Shown here in pieces: positions 8,948-15,603 of a stretch of 64,000 nt of DNA (position 1 is the first letter of the stretch; every line of letters begins with the position of its first letter). The DNA comes from Thermodesulfobacteriota bacterium (GTDB lineage Bacteria > Desulfobacterota_D > UBA1144 > Nemesobacterales > CSP1-2), in the NCBI GenBank assembly GCA_035559815.1, contig DATMAT010000023.1, positions 124,001-188,000 on the forward strand. The letters are read 5' to 3'. Below the pieces are notes generated by a model. The model was not told the DNA's origin, made no database searches, and worked only from the letters and a program-made list of their open reading frames with translations. Both the position numbers and the translations under genes were made by a program.

Positions 8948-9706
8948 ATGAAGTTACAGGGAAAAGTAGCGATTGTTACAGGGGCAGGTTCAGGAATCGG
9001 AAGAGCTATTGCTGTTGCCTTCGGTAGAGAAGGCGCAAACGTTGCAATAGTAGATGTGAATCTGGAAGCGGCCAGAGAAACTGAGAGACAGGTTAATGAA
9101 ACCGGAAGCAAAAGCATAACAAAAAAGACAGATGTAACTAAATGGAGTGATGTAGATAACATGGCGACTGAAACCCTAATGAAATTCGGTCGGGTCGATG
9201 TATTGATAAACAACGTCGGAGTTCCAGGCTCTCAAGAGGCTATGATTCTTCACACCACACCCGAAGAGGAGTGGGATAGGGTAATAACTACCAATTTAAA
9301 GAGTGTCTATCTTTGCTCAAAACGAGTAATCCCAGAGATGATAAGACAAGGAGGAGGAAAAATCATTAACCTCTCCTCCACAGCGGGTATTGTAGCCTTC
9401 CCAGGGAGGGCAGCATATACGGCGTCTAAAGGGGGAGTGTCGCTTCTTACCAAAGCAATGGCACTTGATTACGCAAAACACAAAATTAACGTTAACGCCA
9501 TATGTCCGGGGATGGTCGAGACCTCCATGACCAAATGGCGGCTGGATAATCCTGGACTTAGAAAGGAGGTGGAAGACTGGATTCCATGGGGAAAGATAGG
9601 GATGCCAGAGGATATAAGCGGAGCGGCGGTTTTTCTTGCTTCGAGCGATTCTGACTACGTAACCGGGCATCTGCTTATTGTGGATGGCGGTTTACTTACT
9701 AGATAA
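8948..9706 (+). CDS. xecD: R-type 2-hydroxypropyl-CoM dehydrogenase homologue (SDR)
   Basis: A short-chain dehydrogenase of 252 residues with TGAGSGIG (11-18), catalytic Tyr157/Lys161 and nearby Ser143/144. It closely resembles the remembered Xanthobacter R-HPCDH (XecD). The segments LHTTPEEEW, VAFPGRAAYTASKG and CPGMVETSMTKWRLD match it nearly residue for residue. R154 (three before the Tyr) and R198 align with Arg152 and Arg196, which bind the CoM sulfonate in R-HPCDH. The expected reaction is oxidation of R-2-hydroxyalkyl-CoM to the ketone with NAD. It is packed between the acyl-CoA synthetase and the regulator. Alignment was done by eye from memory. Confidence 0.82.
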   Translation: MKLQGKVAIVTGAGSGIGRAIAVAFGREGANVAIVDVNLEAARETERQVNETGSKSITKKTDVTKWSDVDNMATETLMKFGRVDVLINNVGVPGSQEAMILHTTPEEEWDRVITTNLKSVYLCSKRVIPEMIRQGGGKIINLSSTAGIVAFPGRAAYTASKGGVSLLTKAMALDYAKHKINVNAICPGMVETSMTKWRLDNPGLRKEVEDWIPWGKIGMPEDISGAAVFLASSDSDYVTGHLLIVDGGLLTR

Positions 9707-9729
9707 AAACTCAGAACCAAGGAGGTTTA

Positions 9730-10467
9730 ATGATGGTAGACGAACCGAAGTTTCTAACCACTGAGGAGGCGGCAAAGCTTCTTAAGGTAAGTGAAGCTTC
9801 AATTAGAAGATGGTCTAATCAGGGTAAGCTCAAGTGTTATAGGATTGGAGGGAGAGGTGAAAGGCGATTTCTGTTAAGCGACCTATTAGAGTGCATTGAG
9901 ACATTCAAAGAAGAGGAAAGCAAGGCAAATCATTTTTCCCTCTTTTTCCGGAGTGAGAAAGAGCAGTTGGATGCGGTGGTTCCATTCTTAGCCGACTACC
10001 TCCAACGCGGTCATCGGGTGCTTTATGTTCGGGACGCAACCGAAGAAGAAAAGCTCTACTCCTTGCTAGAAGAAAGAAGAATTAATGTGAAGGAACTTAC
10101 GGCACGCGGGAGCTTATGCATATTTGACTCCTCAGAGGTTTACTTAAAAGACGGCTACTTCGATATGGAAAGGATGTTCTCTTTCTGGGAAACGGCTTTA
10201 GAAGAATCCTCAAAGATGGGCTACAGCAAGGTTTTTTGCTCAGGGGAGATGACCTGGTACTTAAAAGGTTTGCCCGGTGTTGAAACGATGATGGAATATG
10301 AAGCGAAGTTAAATCGTATTACCGACAACCATCCAGAGGTCACCATATTATGCCAGTATGACGTAAATCGCCTGAGTGGTGCTGTCGTAATAGATTCTGT
10401 TATCTCCCATCCGATGGTGCTTCTGGAGAACCGCTGTTACCGGGGTTATTACAACTATCCCACTTAG
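9730..10467 (+). CDS. HTH-MEDS (DcmR-type) transcriptional regulator
   Basis: The 245-residue protein has an excisionase/MerR-like helix-turn-helix at residues 6-55 (TTEEAAKLLKVSEASIRRW) and a C-terminal MEDS domain (about 70-240), the sensory domain described in methanogens, methylotrophs and DcmR. Typical MEDS segments are HFSLFFRSEKEQLDAVVPFL and the late CQYDVNRLSG. DcmR controls dichloromethane dehalogenase, so a role in sensing a small C1-C3 substrate or its adduct fits. GGAGG precedes the start. Its last codons are duplicated downstream as part of the tandem leader, which suggests it controls the xecA-like gene directly after it. Confidence 0.85.
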   Translation: MMVDEPKFLTTEEAAKLLKVSEASIRRWSNQGKLKCYRIGGRGERRFLLSDLLECIETFKEEESKANHFSLFFRSEKEQLDAVVPFLADYLQRGHRVLYVRDATEEEKLYSLLEERRINVKELTARGSLCIFDSSEVYLKDGYFDMERMFSFWETALEESSKMGYSKVFCSGEMTWYLKGLPGVETMMEYEAKLNRITDNHPEVTILCQYDVNRLSGAVVIDSVISHPMVLLENRCYRGYYNYPT

Positions 10468-10624
10468 GGGAAGGAGGTGATTGATCGGCTTGGTCATGCT
10501 GAGAGCTAGAGGACCAAGAGGCAAAAAAGAACAATAGCTTTGTTACAACTATCCCGCTTAGGGAAAGGAGGTGATTGATCAGCTTGGTATGCTGAAAGCT
10601 ACGAGAACCAAGAAAAAAAGAATG
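10451..10624 (+). repeat. Tandem duplicated leader with anti-SD and hairpin
   Basis: Two copies of an element of about 80-90 bases lie 94 bases apart (starting at 10451 and 10545), between the regulator and xecA. Each copy has the regulator's last codons (ACAACTATCC..CTTAGG), then AAGGAGGTGATTGATC, then a hairpin with a CTTGGT/ACCAAG stem (10489-10495 with 10512-10518; 10583-10588 with 10607-10612). GAAAGGAGGTGAT in copy 2 is complementary to the extreme 3' end of bacterial 16S rRNA over about 13 bases, longer than an ordinary ribosome binding site. Short reading frames start in each copy (for example a TTG frame at 10481 ending TAG at 10537), but they are not conserved between copies. Confidence 0.7.
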
Positions 10625-10666
10625 TAGGCATTAAGGAAACGAAAACACAAAGGGAGGTAAAAACCC

Positions 10667-11794
10667 ATGAAAGTAAGAGGTCAAGAGATAATGCTTCCCA
10701 CCACAATGGTGGGTAATTACCCGAACCCCAGGTGGTTTGATCACCTGGCTAGTTTTTCACATTTCTCTAACGTTCCTTACGGTGACCTTATAATGGACAC
10801 CCCAGAGGCTGAAGCATTTGAGGACGCTATGCTTGCTCTTGCTCATGACCAGGAAGCTGCAGGGCTTGATATTATCTGTGATGGGAGACTCCAGGCTGTG
10901 GGTGCTTACGGAAGAATTCTTTATTACTATCCTGAGAGGATGACGGGTTATGAGCCATACGGTCCGCTAATTGGACTTCCCATCTACAGCCGTCTTTACG
11001 CTCCTACATGTGTGGGTCCCATAAGGAGAAAAGTCCCTATGATGGTGCCTGTAGCAAAGGCTCTCAAGAAAGCGACGAACAAGCCTATTAAGATTCAGTA
11101 CACGGGTGTTCAGGTTCTGGCGCAAGCAACTAATGACAAGCACTATAACGATAAAAGAAAACTGGCCATGGATATTGCCGCTGCCTATAACGAAGATATC
11201 TTAGAACTCGATGAACTCGGCGTTGATTTTATCCAGATAGATGAGTTCACCTGGCCTTACATAATAGAGGATTGGGCTATTGATGCTTTCAATAGAGCAG
11301 TACAGGGAGTAAAGAAGGCAAAGATCGTGTGTCATGTTTGTTTCGGCAACTGGGGAGGAACACCCGGTTATTACCCAGATGAAACTGCTAAAACTGGAGA
11401 TGCTTATCCGATTCACCTCCGCAAGGGAGACAGTCCCAAAGGAGCCTGGGCTGTAATTCCTAGAGCTTACGACGCAAAAATAGACGTGCTCAATATAGAG
11501 TTTGGGCGCGAGAGGAATATTGACGACCTCAACGCATTCGACAAACATCCGCTTCCAAAGAATATGGATTTTTCTGCCGGTGTCCTTGATGTAAAGAGCA
11601 CAATTACTGAGACTGCAGAGGAAGTTGCCGGACGCATCAGGAAAGTACTGAGTCATGTCCCCGCCGATCGATTGGGTCTGACTACCGACTGTGGATTGAT
11701 TCTCCTTCAGCGGTATATCACTACCGAGAAGCTAAAGGCTCTGGTTGCCGGGGCTAATCTTGTAAGAGCTGAGCTTGCGAAGAAGGTAGCCTGA
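10667..11794 (+). CDS. xecA: Epoxyalkane:CoM transferase-like zinc protein, copy 1
   Basis: A 375-residue protein of the MetE C-terminal (vitamin-B12-independent methionine synthase) fold. The zinc motif His-x-Cys..Cys is seen as H223, C225 (CHVCFGNWGG) and C342 (TTDCGL). Epoxyalkane:CoM transferase (XecA, about 377 residues) is this family at this length, and uses zinc to activate the CoM thiol to open epoxides to 2-hydroxyalkyl-CoM. Sequence alone would also allow another thiol alkyltransferase; the carboxylase and both dehydrogenases beside it decide the call. GGGAGGT lies before the start, behind the duplicated leader. It shares its N-terminus (MKVRG..E..LPTTMVG) with the copy at 19037. 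Confidence 0.8.
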   Translation: MKVRGQEIMLPTTMVGNYPNPRWFDHLASFSHFSNVPYGDLIMDTPEAEAFEDAMLALAHDQEAAGLDIICDGRLQAVGAYGRILYYYPERMTGYEPYGPLIGLPIYSRLYAPTCVGPIRRKVPMMVPVAKALKKATNKPIKIQYTGVQVLAQATNDKHYNDKRKLAMDIAAAYNEDILELDELGVDFIQIDEFTWPYIIEDWAIDAFNRAVQGVKKAKIVCHVCFGNWGGTPGYYPDETAKTGDAYPIHLRKGDSPKGAWAVIPRAYDAKIDVLNIEFGRERNIDDLNAFDKHPLPKNMDFSAGVLDVKSTITETAEEVAGRIRKVLSHVPADRLGLTTDCGLILLQRYITTEKLKALVAGANLVRAELAKKVA

Positions 11795-11812
11795 AAAAGT
11801 TGTATTTGGTGA

Positions 11813-11843
11813 GGACAGGCTTCATTTAAAATGAAGTCTGTCC
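11813..11843 (+). terminator. Long hairpin after xecA
   Basis: GGACAGGCTTCAT and ATGAAGTCTGTCC pair over 13 positions with one G-U and a TTAAA loop. No good T-run follows, so this may be an mRNA-stabilising or attenuating hairpin, allowing strong xecA expression with partial read-through to the carboxylase gene, rather than a full terminator. Confidence 0.55.
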
Positions 11844-11979
11844 TTGGCAGATTGTGTAATTTATCGGCTTATCAGATTTAATTTTGAGTCGAAGGAGAAA
11901 TGAGTAAAGAAGGCTAGTTGTGAGATACATTACTGCAAAAAGGGGCTAGAAACATATTAGCTTTTGAGGAGGTATTAGC

Positions 11980-13470
11980 ATGAAGTTATACGATGGTTCA
12001 AAGCCAATTGATAACTATGACTCTTCGGTGAAGGAATACGATGCAATTTTCATCGGCGGCGGCGCCGGAGGAAGATTCGGCTCTAGCTATCTTAGAGCTA
12101 TGGGAGGTGAACAATTAACGATTGATAAGGATAACCATTTAGGTGGGAAATGTACTAAAAATGCATGTGTTATCCATCACTACCTTTTTGACATAGCGGT
12201 GGAGCTTGATTTTGCAAGGCTCTTTGATAATAAAAAGTGGTATCCAAAGATACCAGTAAGTAACGGAAAAGTAGAGATGGTGCCTATGATTAAGGATTTT
12301 CTCGAAGGAAGAAATCATGCATATGACATAATGTATTACCAGAGCAAACATCAACTAGGTCTCAAGTTTATTCTTAATCGAAAAGCAGAAGTTATCGATA
12401 AAAACACTGTAGAAGTTGAAGGGAAAATTTTTAAGACCAAGAACCTTGTTGTAGGTACAGGCTCAAGGGCAGCAATTCCAAACGTTCCAGGAAACAACCT
12501 TAATGGGGTTTATACATACGAAAGCTTCCTTGACTTGGACTATGAACCAAATAATGTAGTGGTGGTTGGTGCATCCAAGACAGGTATTCCCTGGGCATCT
12601 TTCTTTAATGCTGTAGGTTGCAATACTACCTTAGTTGAAATGACTCCTATTCTTTCTGCTTTTAATCTGGATGAAGACGTAAAGCAGTATGTCATCGAGG
12701 GAATGAAGTTTAGGGGTATGAGGATAATGGACAACACAATGCTTATGAGTATTAACGGAAACGGCCATGTGGAGTCTGTAACTGTCAGGGGAAAAGATGG
12801 AAAGGAGGAGACGATAAAGGCAGACATGGTATTTCTTGGAACCGGATGTATTCCAAACTCCGAGATAACCAAACCTCTAGATATTCAGATCGGGAATAGA
12901 AATGAGATTGTTGTCGATAAGACAATGAGAACAACCGCTTCGGGGGTTTACGCAATAGGGGATGTTACGGGAGGCCCAATGGAGATGTGGAAAGCAAGGA
13001 AAGCTGGTATGGTGGCGGCAAAGAACATATTAGGAACTCACGCTGAGCTTGATACGGAATTCTTTCCAGATTTTCTTCATACCACTTACGAAATAACGTG
13101 GATAGGTATGACAGAAAAGGAAGCGAAGGAGAAGCTTGAGAAAGTTTTTGTAATAAGGATGCCGGTGAAGGATTTTCCTGGCCTTTGCCCGATTCCTCTA
13201 GCGGAAAGGTCTATGTTGTTGAGTCATATACGAACGGGGCTTAACGGATTTCAGAAGGTCATCTACGATGCAAAGACGAGGAAATTGATAGGAGCTCAAC
13301 ATGTGGGGTACGGAGCCAAAGATTCATTCCAGTATCTGGAGTACTTAATTCGTAATGGCGCGACAATAGATGATATGGCTAATCTGAATGAGCTATTTTT
13401 AAATCCTACCCATTTCATACAGCTATCTAGATTAAGGGCGGGTATGAAATCCTTGGAGGATCTGTCATAG
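11980..13470 (+). CDS. xecC: 2-ketopropyl-CoM oxidoreductase/carboxylase homologue
   Basis: A 496-residue FAD disulfide oxidoreductase that closely matches the remembered Xanthobacter 2-KPCC. The N-terminus EYDAIFIGGGAGGRFGSSYL, the redox pair C58-x4-C63 and the C-terminus ELFLNPTHFIQLSRLRAG are almost the same. F473 and H478 match Phe501 and His506, the unusual pair that replaces the His-Glu dyad of ordinary disulfide reductases and favours carboxylation over protonation. VVVGASKTG is the nucleotide site, again in the 2-KPCC form. Expected reaction: cleavage of 2-ketopropyl-CoM with NADPH and CO2 to acetoacetate and CoM. It is about 27 residues shorter at the N-terminus than XecC. GAGGAGG lies before the start. 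Confidence 0.9.
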   Translation: MKLYDGSKPIDNYDSSVKEYDAIFIGGGAGGRFGSSYLRAMGGEQLTIDKDNHLGGKCTKNACVIHHYLFDIAVELDFARLFDNKKWYPKIPVSNGKVEMVPMIKDFLEGRNHAYDIMYYQSKHQLGLKFILNRKAEVIDKNTVEVEGKIFKTKNLVVGTGSRAAIPNVPGNNLNGVYTYESFLDLDYEPNNVVVVGASKTGIPWASFFNAVGCNTTLVEMTPILSAFNLDEDVKQYVIEGMKFRGMRIMDNTMLMSINGNGHVESVTVRGKDGKEETIKADMVFLGTGCIPNSEITKPLDIQIGNRNEIVVDKTMRTTASGVYAIGDVTGGPMEMWKARKAGMVAAKNILGTHAELDTEFFPDFLHTTYEITWIGMTEKEAKEKLEKVFVIRMPVKDFPGLCPIPLAERSMLLSHIRTGLNGFQKVIYDAKTRKLIGAQHVGYGAKDSFQYLEYLIRNGATIDDMANLNELFLNPTHFIQLSRLRAGMKSLEDLS

Positions 13471-13481
13471 GGGGTGGGAAT

Positions 13482-13670
13482 ATGCCGATTTATTCACTGA
13501 GTTGTCAAAGCTGCGGCCATCGTTTTGAGACCCTGTACTTTAAGGGATTAAGGCTTCCAGATAAGTGGGTTTGTACACGCTGTGAAAGTGAAGATGTGGT
13601 ACTGGAGGGGGAAACACCCCATCCTTGGGAGCAAGAACACGGAGGGGGTTCATGTCCGTGTTGTTTTTGA
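13482..13670 (+). CDS. FmdB-like zinc ribbon protein
   Basis: This 62-residue protein has two knuckles, CQSCGHRFE and CTRCESED, in the pattern of FmdB-family small zinc ribbons, plus a short CPCCF tail after a glycine-rich stretch. FmdB proteins were first noted as possible regulators of formamidase and amidase genes and often sit beside catabolic operons. It begins 12 bases after the carboxylase gene and is probably co-transcribed. A regulatory or metal-handling role is possible but not shown. Confidence 0.72.
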   Translation: MPIYSLSCQSCGHRFETLYFKGLRLPDKWVCTRCESEDVVLEGETPHPWEQEHGGGSCPCCF

Positions 13671-13684
13671 GAATTGAATGTTTT

Positions 13685-13760
13685 TGCCACGGTGTTCACA
13701 GAGAACACAGAGAGATTTTAGTAAAGGGTTTGATTAATCAATCCACTCCGTAAACTCTAT
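13685..13760. repeat. Dispersed GCCACGGTGTTCACAGAGAA-type repeat
   Basis: GCCACGGTGTTCACAGAGAA runs on into CACAGAGAG (13686-13714), and CTTCGTGGCT lies at about 13765. Repeats of this kind, with facing arms rich in 'CACAGAGAACACAGAG', are scattered in many environmental bacterial genomes. Here it occupies the gap before xecE and may form a weak long-range hairpin. Confidence 0.45.
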
Positions 13761-13797
13761 ATACTTCGTGGCTAAAAACAATAAAAGGAGATTAATA

Positions 13798-14556
13798 ATG
13801 AGACTAAAGTATAAAGTTGCTATTATCACTGGAAGCGGCTCAGGTATAGGTAAAGCTGCGGCTCTTATGTTCGCGAGAGAGGGAGCGAAAGTTATTGTAG
13901 CTGATATTGATGAAGCTGCAGCAAAAAAGACAGTAGAAGAGATCAAAATTCAAGGCGGTGAGAGTACTTTCTTTCAGGTTGATGTCACCAAAGAACTACA
14001 GGTAAAGCAGATGATCGATGTGACAGAAGAGAGATTTGGTCGTCTTGATGTTCTTTTTAACAATGCTGGAATGCAAAATATCGGAAGCATCTTAGAGGTT
14101 AAAGAAGAGGATTGGAATAAGGTTTTTGATGTTAACGTCAAGAGTGTATTCTTCTGCTCCAGGCATGCAGTGCCCCTTATGATCCGAAACGGAGGGGGTT
14201 CTATTATAAACGTTTCTTCAGTAGCAGGTGTGGTAGGAGTACCCAAGCTTGCTGCTTATTGTGCCGCAAAGGGCGCCGTGGCGCTTTTGACTAAGAATAT
14301 GGCTTTAGATCTTGCTTCCCATAAGATTCGGGTAAATTGTTTAGTTCCCGGCACCACATTAACTCCTCTCATACAAGATTTGCTAAAGACAGATGATACT
14401 GAAGAAAAACGTCGCGCCCGGCTTGCAAAGTATCCTATAGGAAGGTACGGCAACCCGGAGGACATTGCAGCCGCGGCACTTTTTCTCGCTTCGGATGAGG
14501 CCTCTTTTATCACGGGGTCATCTCTTGTAGTTGATGGAGGAATGACAGCGATGTGA
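13798..14556 (+). CDS. xecE: S-type 2-hydroxypropyl-CoM dehydrogenase homologue (SDR)
   Basis: A 252-residue short-chain dehydrogenase with TGSGSGIG and the catalytic Tyr154/Lys158. It resembles remembered Xanthobacter S-HPCDH (XecE): AGVVGVPKLAAYCAAKGA and RLAKYPIGRYGNPEDIA are near-identical segments, and both end in VDGGMTA plus one residue. R208 and K211 keep the Arg-x-x-Lys spacing of Arg211/Lys214, which bind the CoM sulfonate in S-HPCDH. It would oxidise the S enantiomer left by the R enzyme at 8948. The ATG at 13798 is chosen because AAAGGAG sits at 13784-13790; the longer reading from 13768 adds residues without family support. Confidence 0.83.
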   Translation: MRLKYKVAIITGSGSGIGKAAALMFAREGAKVIVADIDEAAAKKTVEEIKIQGGESTFFQVDVTKELQVKQMIDVTEERFGRLDVLFNNAGMQNIGSILEVKEEDWNKVFDVNVKSVFFCSRHAVPLMIRNGGGSIINVSSVAGVVGVPKLAAYCAAKGAVALLTKNMALDLASHKIRVNCLVPGTTLTPLIQDLLKTDDTEEKRRARLAKYPIGRYGNPEDIAAAALFLASDEASFITGSSLVVDGGMTAM

Positions 14557-14567
14557 GGGCCGTCACG

Positions 14568-14601
14568 GGTAGGAAACGCATATATGTGTTATGCGCCTAC
14601 C
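14568..14601 (+). other. Two-stem hairpin between xecE and the next operon
   Basis: GGTAGG (14568-14573) pairs with CCTACC (14596-14601), and CGCATA (14577-14582) with TATGCG (14590-14595), around a TATGTGT loop with a one-sided AAA bulge. No T-run follows on the plus strand. It could be a processing site, a stabiliser or a protein-binding RNA element separating two expression units. Confidence 0.5.
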
Positions 14602-14656
14602 AGATGAGGAAATAAAAAAAACCAAGATGTAGTTTATTGTCTTCTGGTGAATTTAA

Positions 14657-15589
14657 ATGCGATCTGAGGAGTACTTCGACAGAAAATTGTATATAAAAGA
14701 AAGAGAAACAAATATTGCGCGCTATCAAGATAAAGTGAGAAATAATGAAAGAATCCCCTCGTTTGAGGAGTTAGTAGAACCGCTCCCTCTACACTCTCCT
14801 AAGAGGTGGTATTACGGGGCGGTATCGCTCCTTCTGCAAACAATCAGTACGTTTTCGGAAGGAATAAAAATCGGCTACACGCACGGTTTTGATTCAGGAA
14901 TGATTATGAACTACATCTATGAAAATGAGCCTCATGGAAAACTCTACATCGGACGGCTAATAGATAAAGCGTTTTTAAATCAGATTACTTGTAAAGCCTT
15001 TAGGGCTGTAAAACAAATCACGCAGAATGTTCTTATTGATTACCTTGAGGAGAGAAAAAACAAGCCGACTTTTATCGTAGACTTAGCTTCAGGCAAAGCT
15101 GACTATATCTATGATGTTTTAAGAGACGGGCAATACAAGGATGTTAAAGTCCTTTTACGGGATATAGACAGGGTGGCGCTCGAGGAGAGTAAAGGTATTG
15201 CTGAAAAGAGAGGGCTCCTAAAGCAAATCCGCTTCGAGCAGGGTGATGCGCTTGATGTCGAGTGTCTCAAATCGATTCCCCTAAACCCCAACCTTGTAAT
15301 TGAGATCGGTCTTTATGGAATTATACATGACGACGACCTAATACGCAGGCATCTTTGTGATCTGAGAGAGTTTCTTAATCCGGAAGCACTTCTATTTAAT
15401 GTCCAGACTTACAACCCTCAGATAGAACTCATTGCAAGGGCACTCAAGAATCGAGATGGAGAGAGGTGCGTTTGGCATCTGCGCTCCGCAGAGCAGATAG
15501 TAAAATGGGCAGAGCAGGCTGGATTTAAAGAGCCGAAAGTCACCATGGATCCCTACGGAGTTTATGCAGTGGTTATGATGAGAAATTAA
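14657..15589 (+). CDS. Class I SAM-dependent methyltransferase-like protein
   Basis: The 310-residue product has an N-terminal helical half of unknown role and a C-terminal Rossmann-like domain. That domain has motif I VDLASGKADYIYDVL (about 143-157), an acidic strand end LLRDID, and RFEQGDALD, which together are typical of class I methyltransferases. The substrate is unknown. It opens the second block of the island and is followed after 14 bases by the aminotransferase-fold gene, so the two probably act in one pathway. It could also use SAM for something other than methyl transfer. Confidence 0.62.
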   Translation: MRSEEYFDRKLYIKERETNIARYQDKVRNNERIPSFEELVEPLPLHSPKRWYYGAVSLLLQTISTFSEGIKIGYTHGFDSGMIMNYIYENEPHGKLYIGRLIDKAFLNQITCKAFRAVKQITQNVLIDYLEERKNKPTFIVDLASGKADYIYDVLRDGQYKDVKVLLRDIDRVALEESKGIAEKRGLLKQIRFEQGDALDVECLKSIPLNPNLVIEIGLYGIIHDDDLIRRHLCDLREFLNPEALLFNVQTYNPQIELIARALKNRDGERCVWHLRSAEQIVKWAEQAGFKEPKVTMDPYGVYAVVMMRN

Positions 15590-15603
15590 TGTAGGGGCAA
15601 CTA

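Noticed and set aside
10471-10624. Conserved mini-genes in the duplicated leader
   Set aside because: The short frames in the two copies use different frames and starts after a one-base difference, so coding is not supported; reported as a leader element instead.
10667-11794. Cobalamin-independent methionine synthase (MetE)
   Set aside because: The fold and zinc motif fit, but the length is that of the stand-alone transferase and all other epoxide carboxylase components are adjacent, so epoxyalkane:CoM transferase is the better call.
11980-13470. Dihydrolipoamide dehydrogenase or mercuric reductase
   Set aside because: The C-terminal His-Glu dyad is replaced by the Phe/His pair of 2-KPCC, and long segments at both ends match 2-KPCC.
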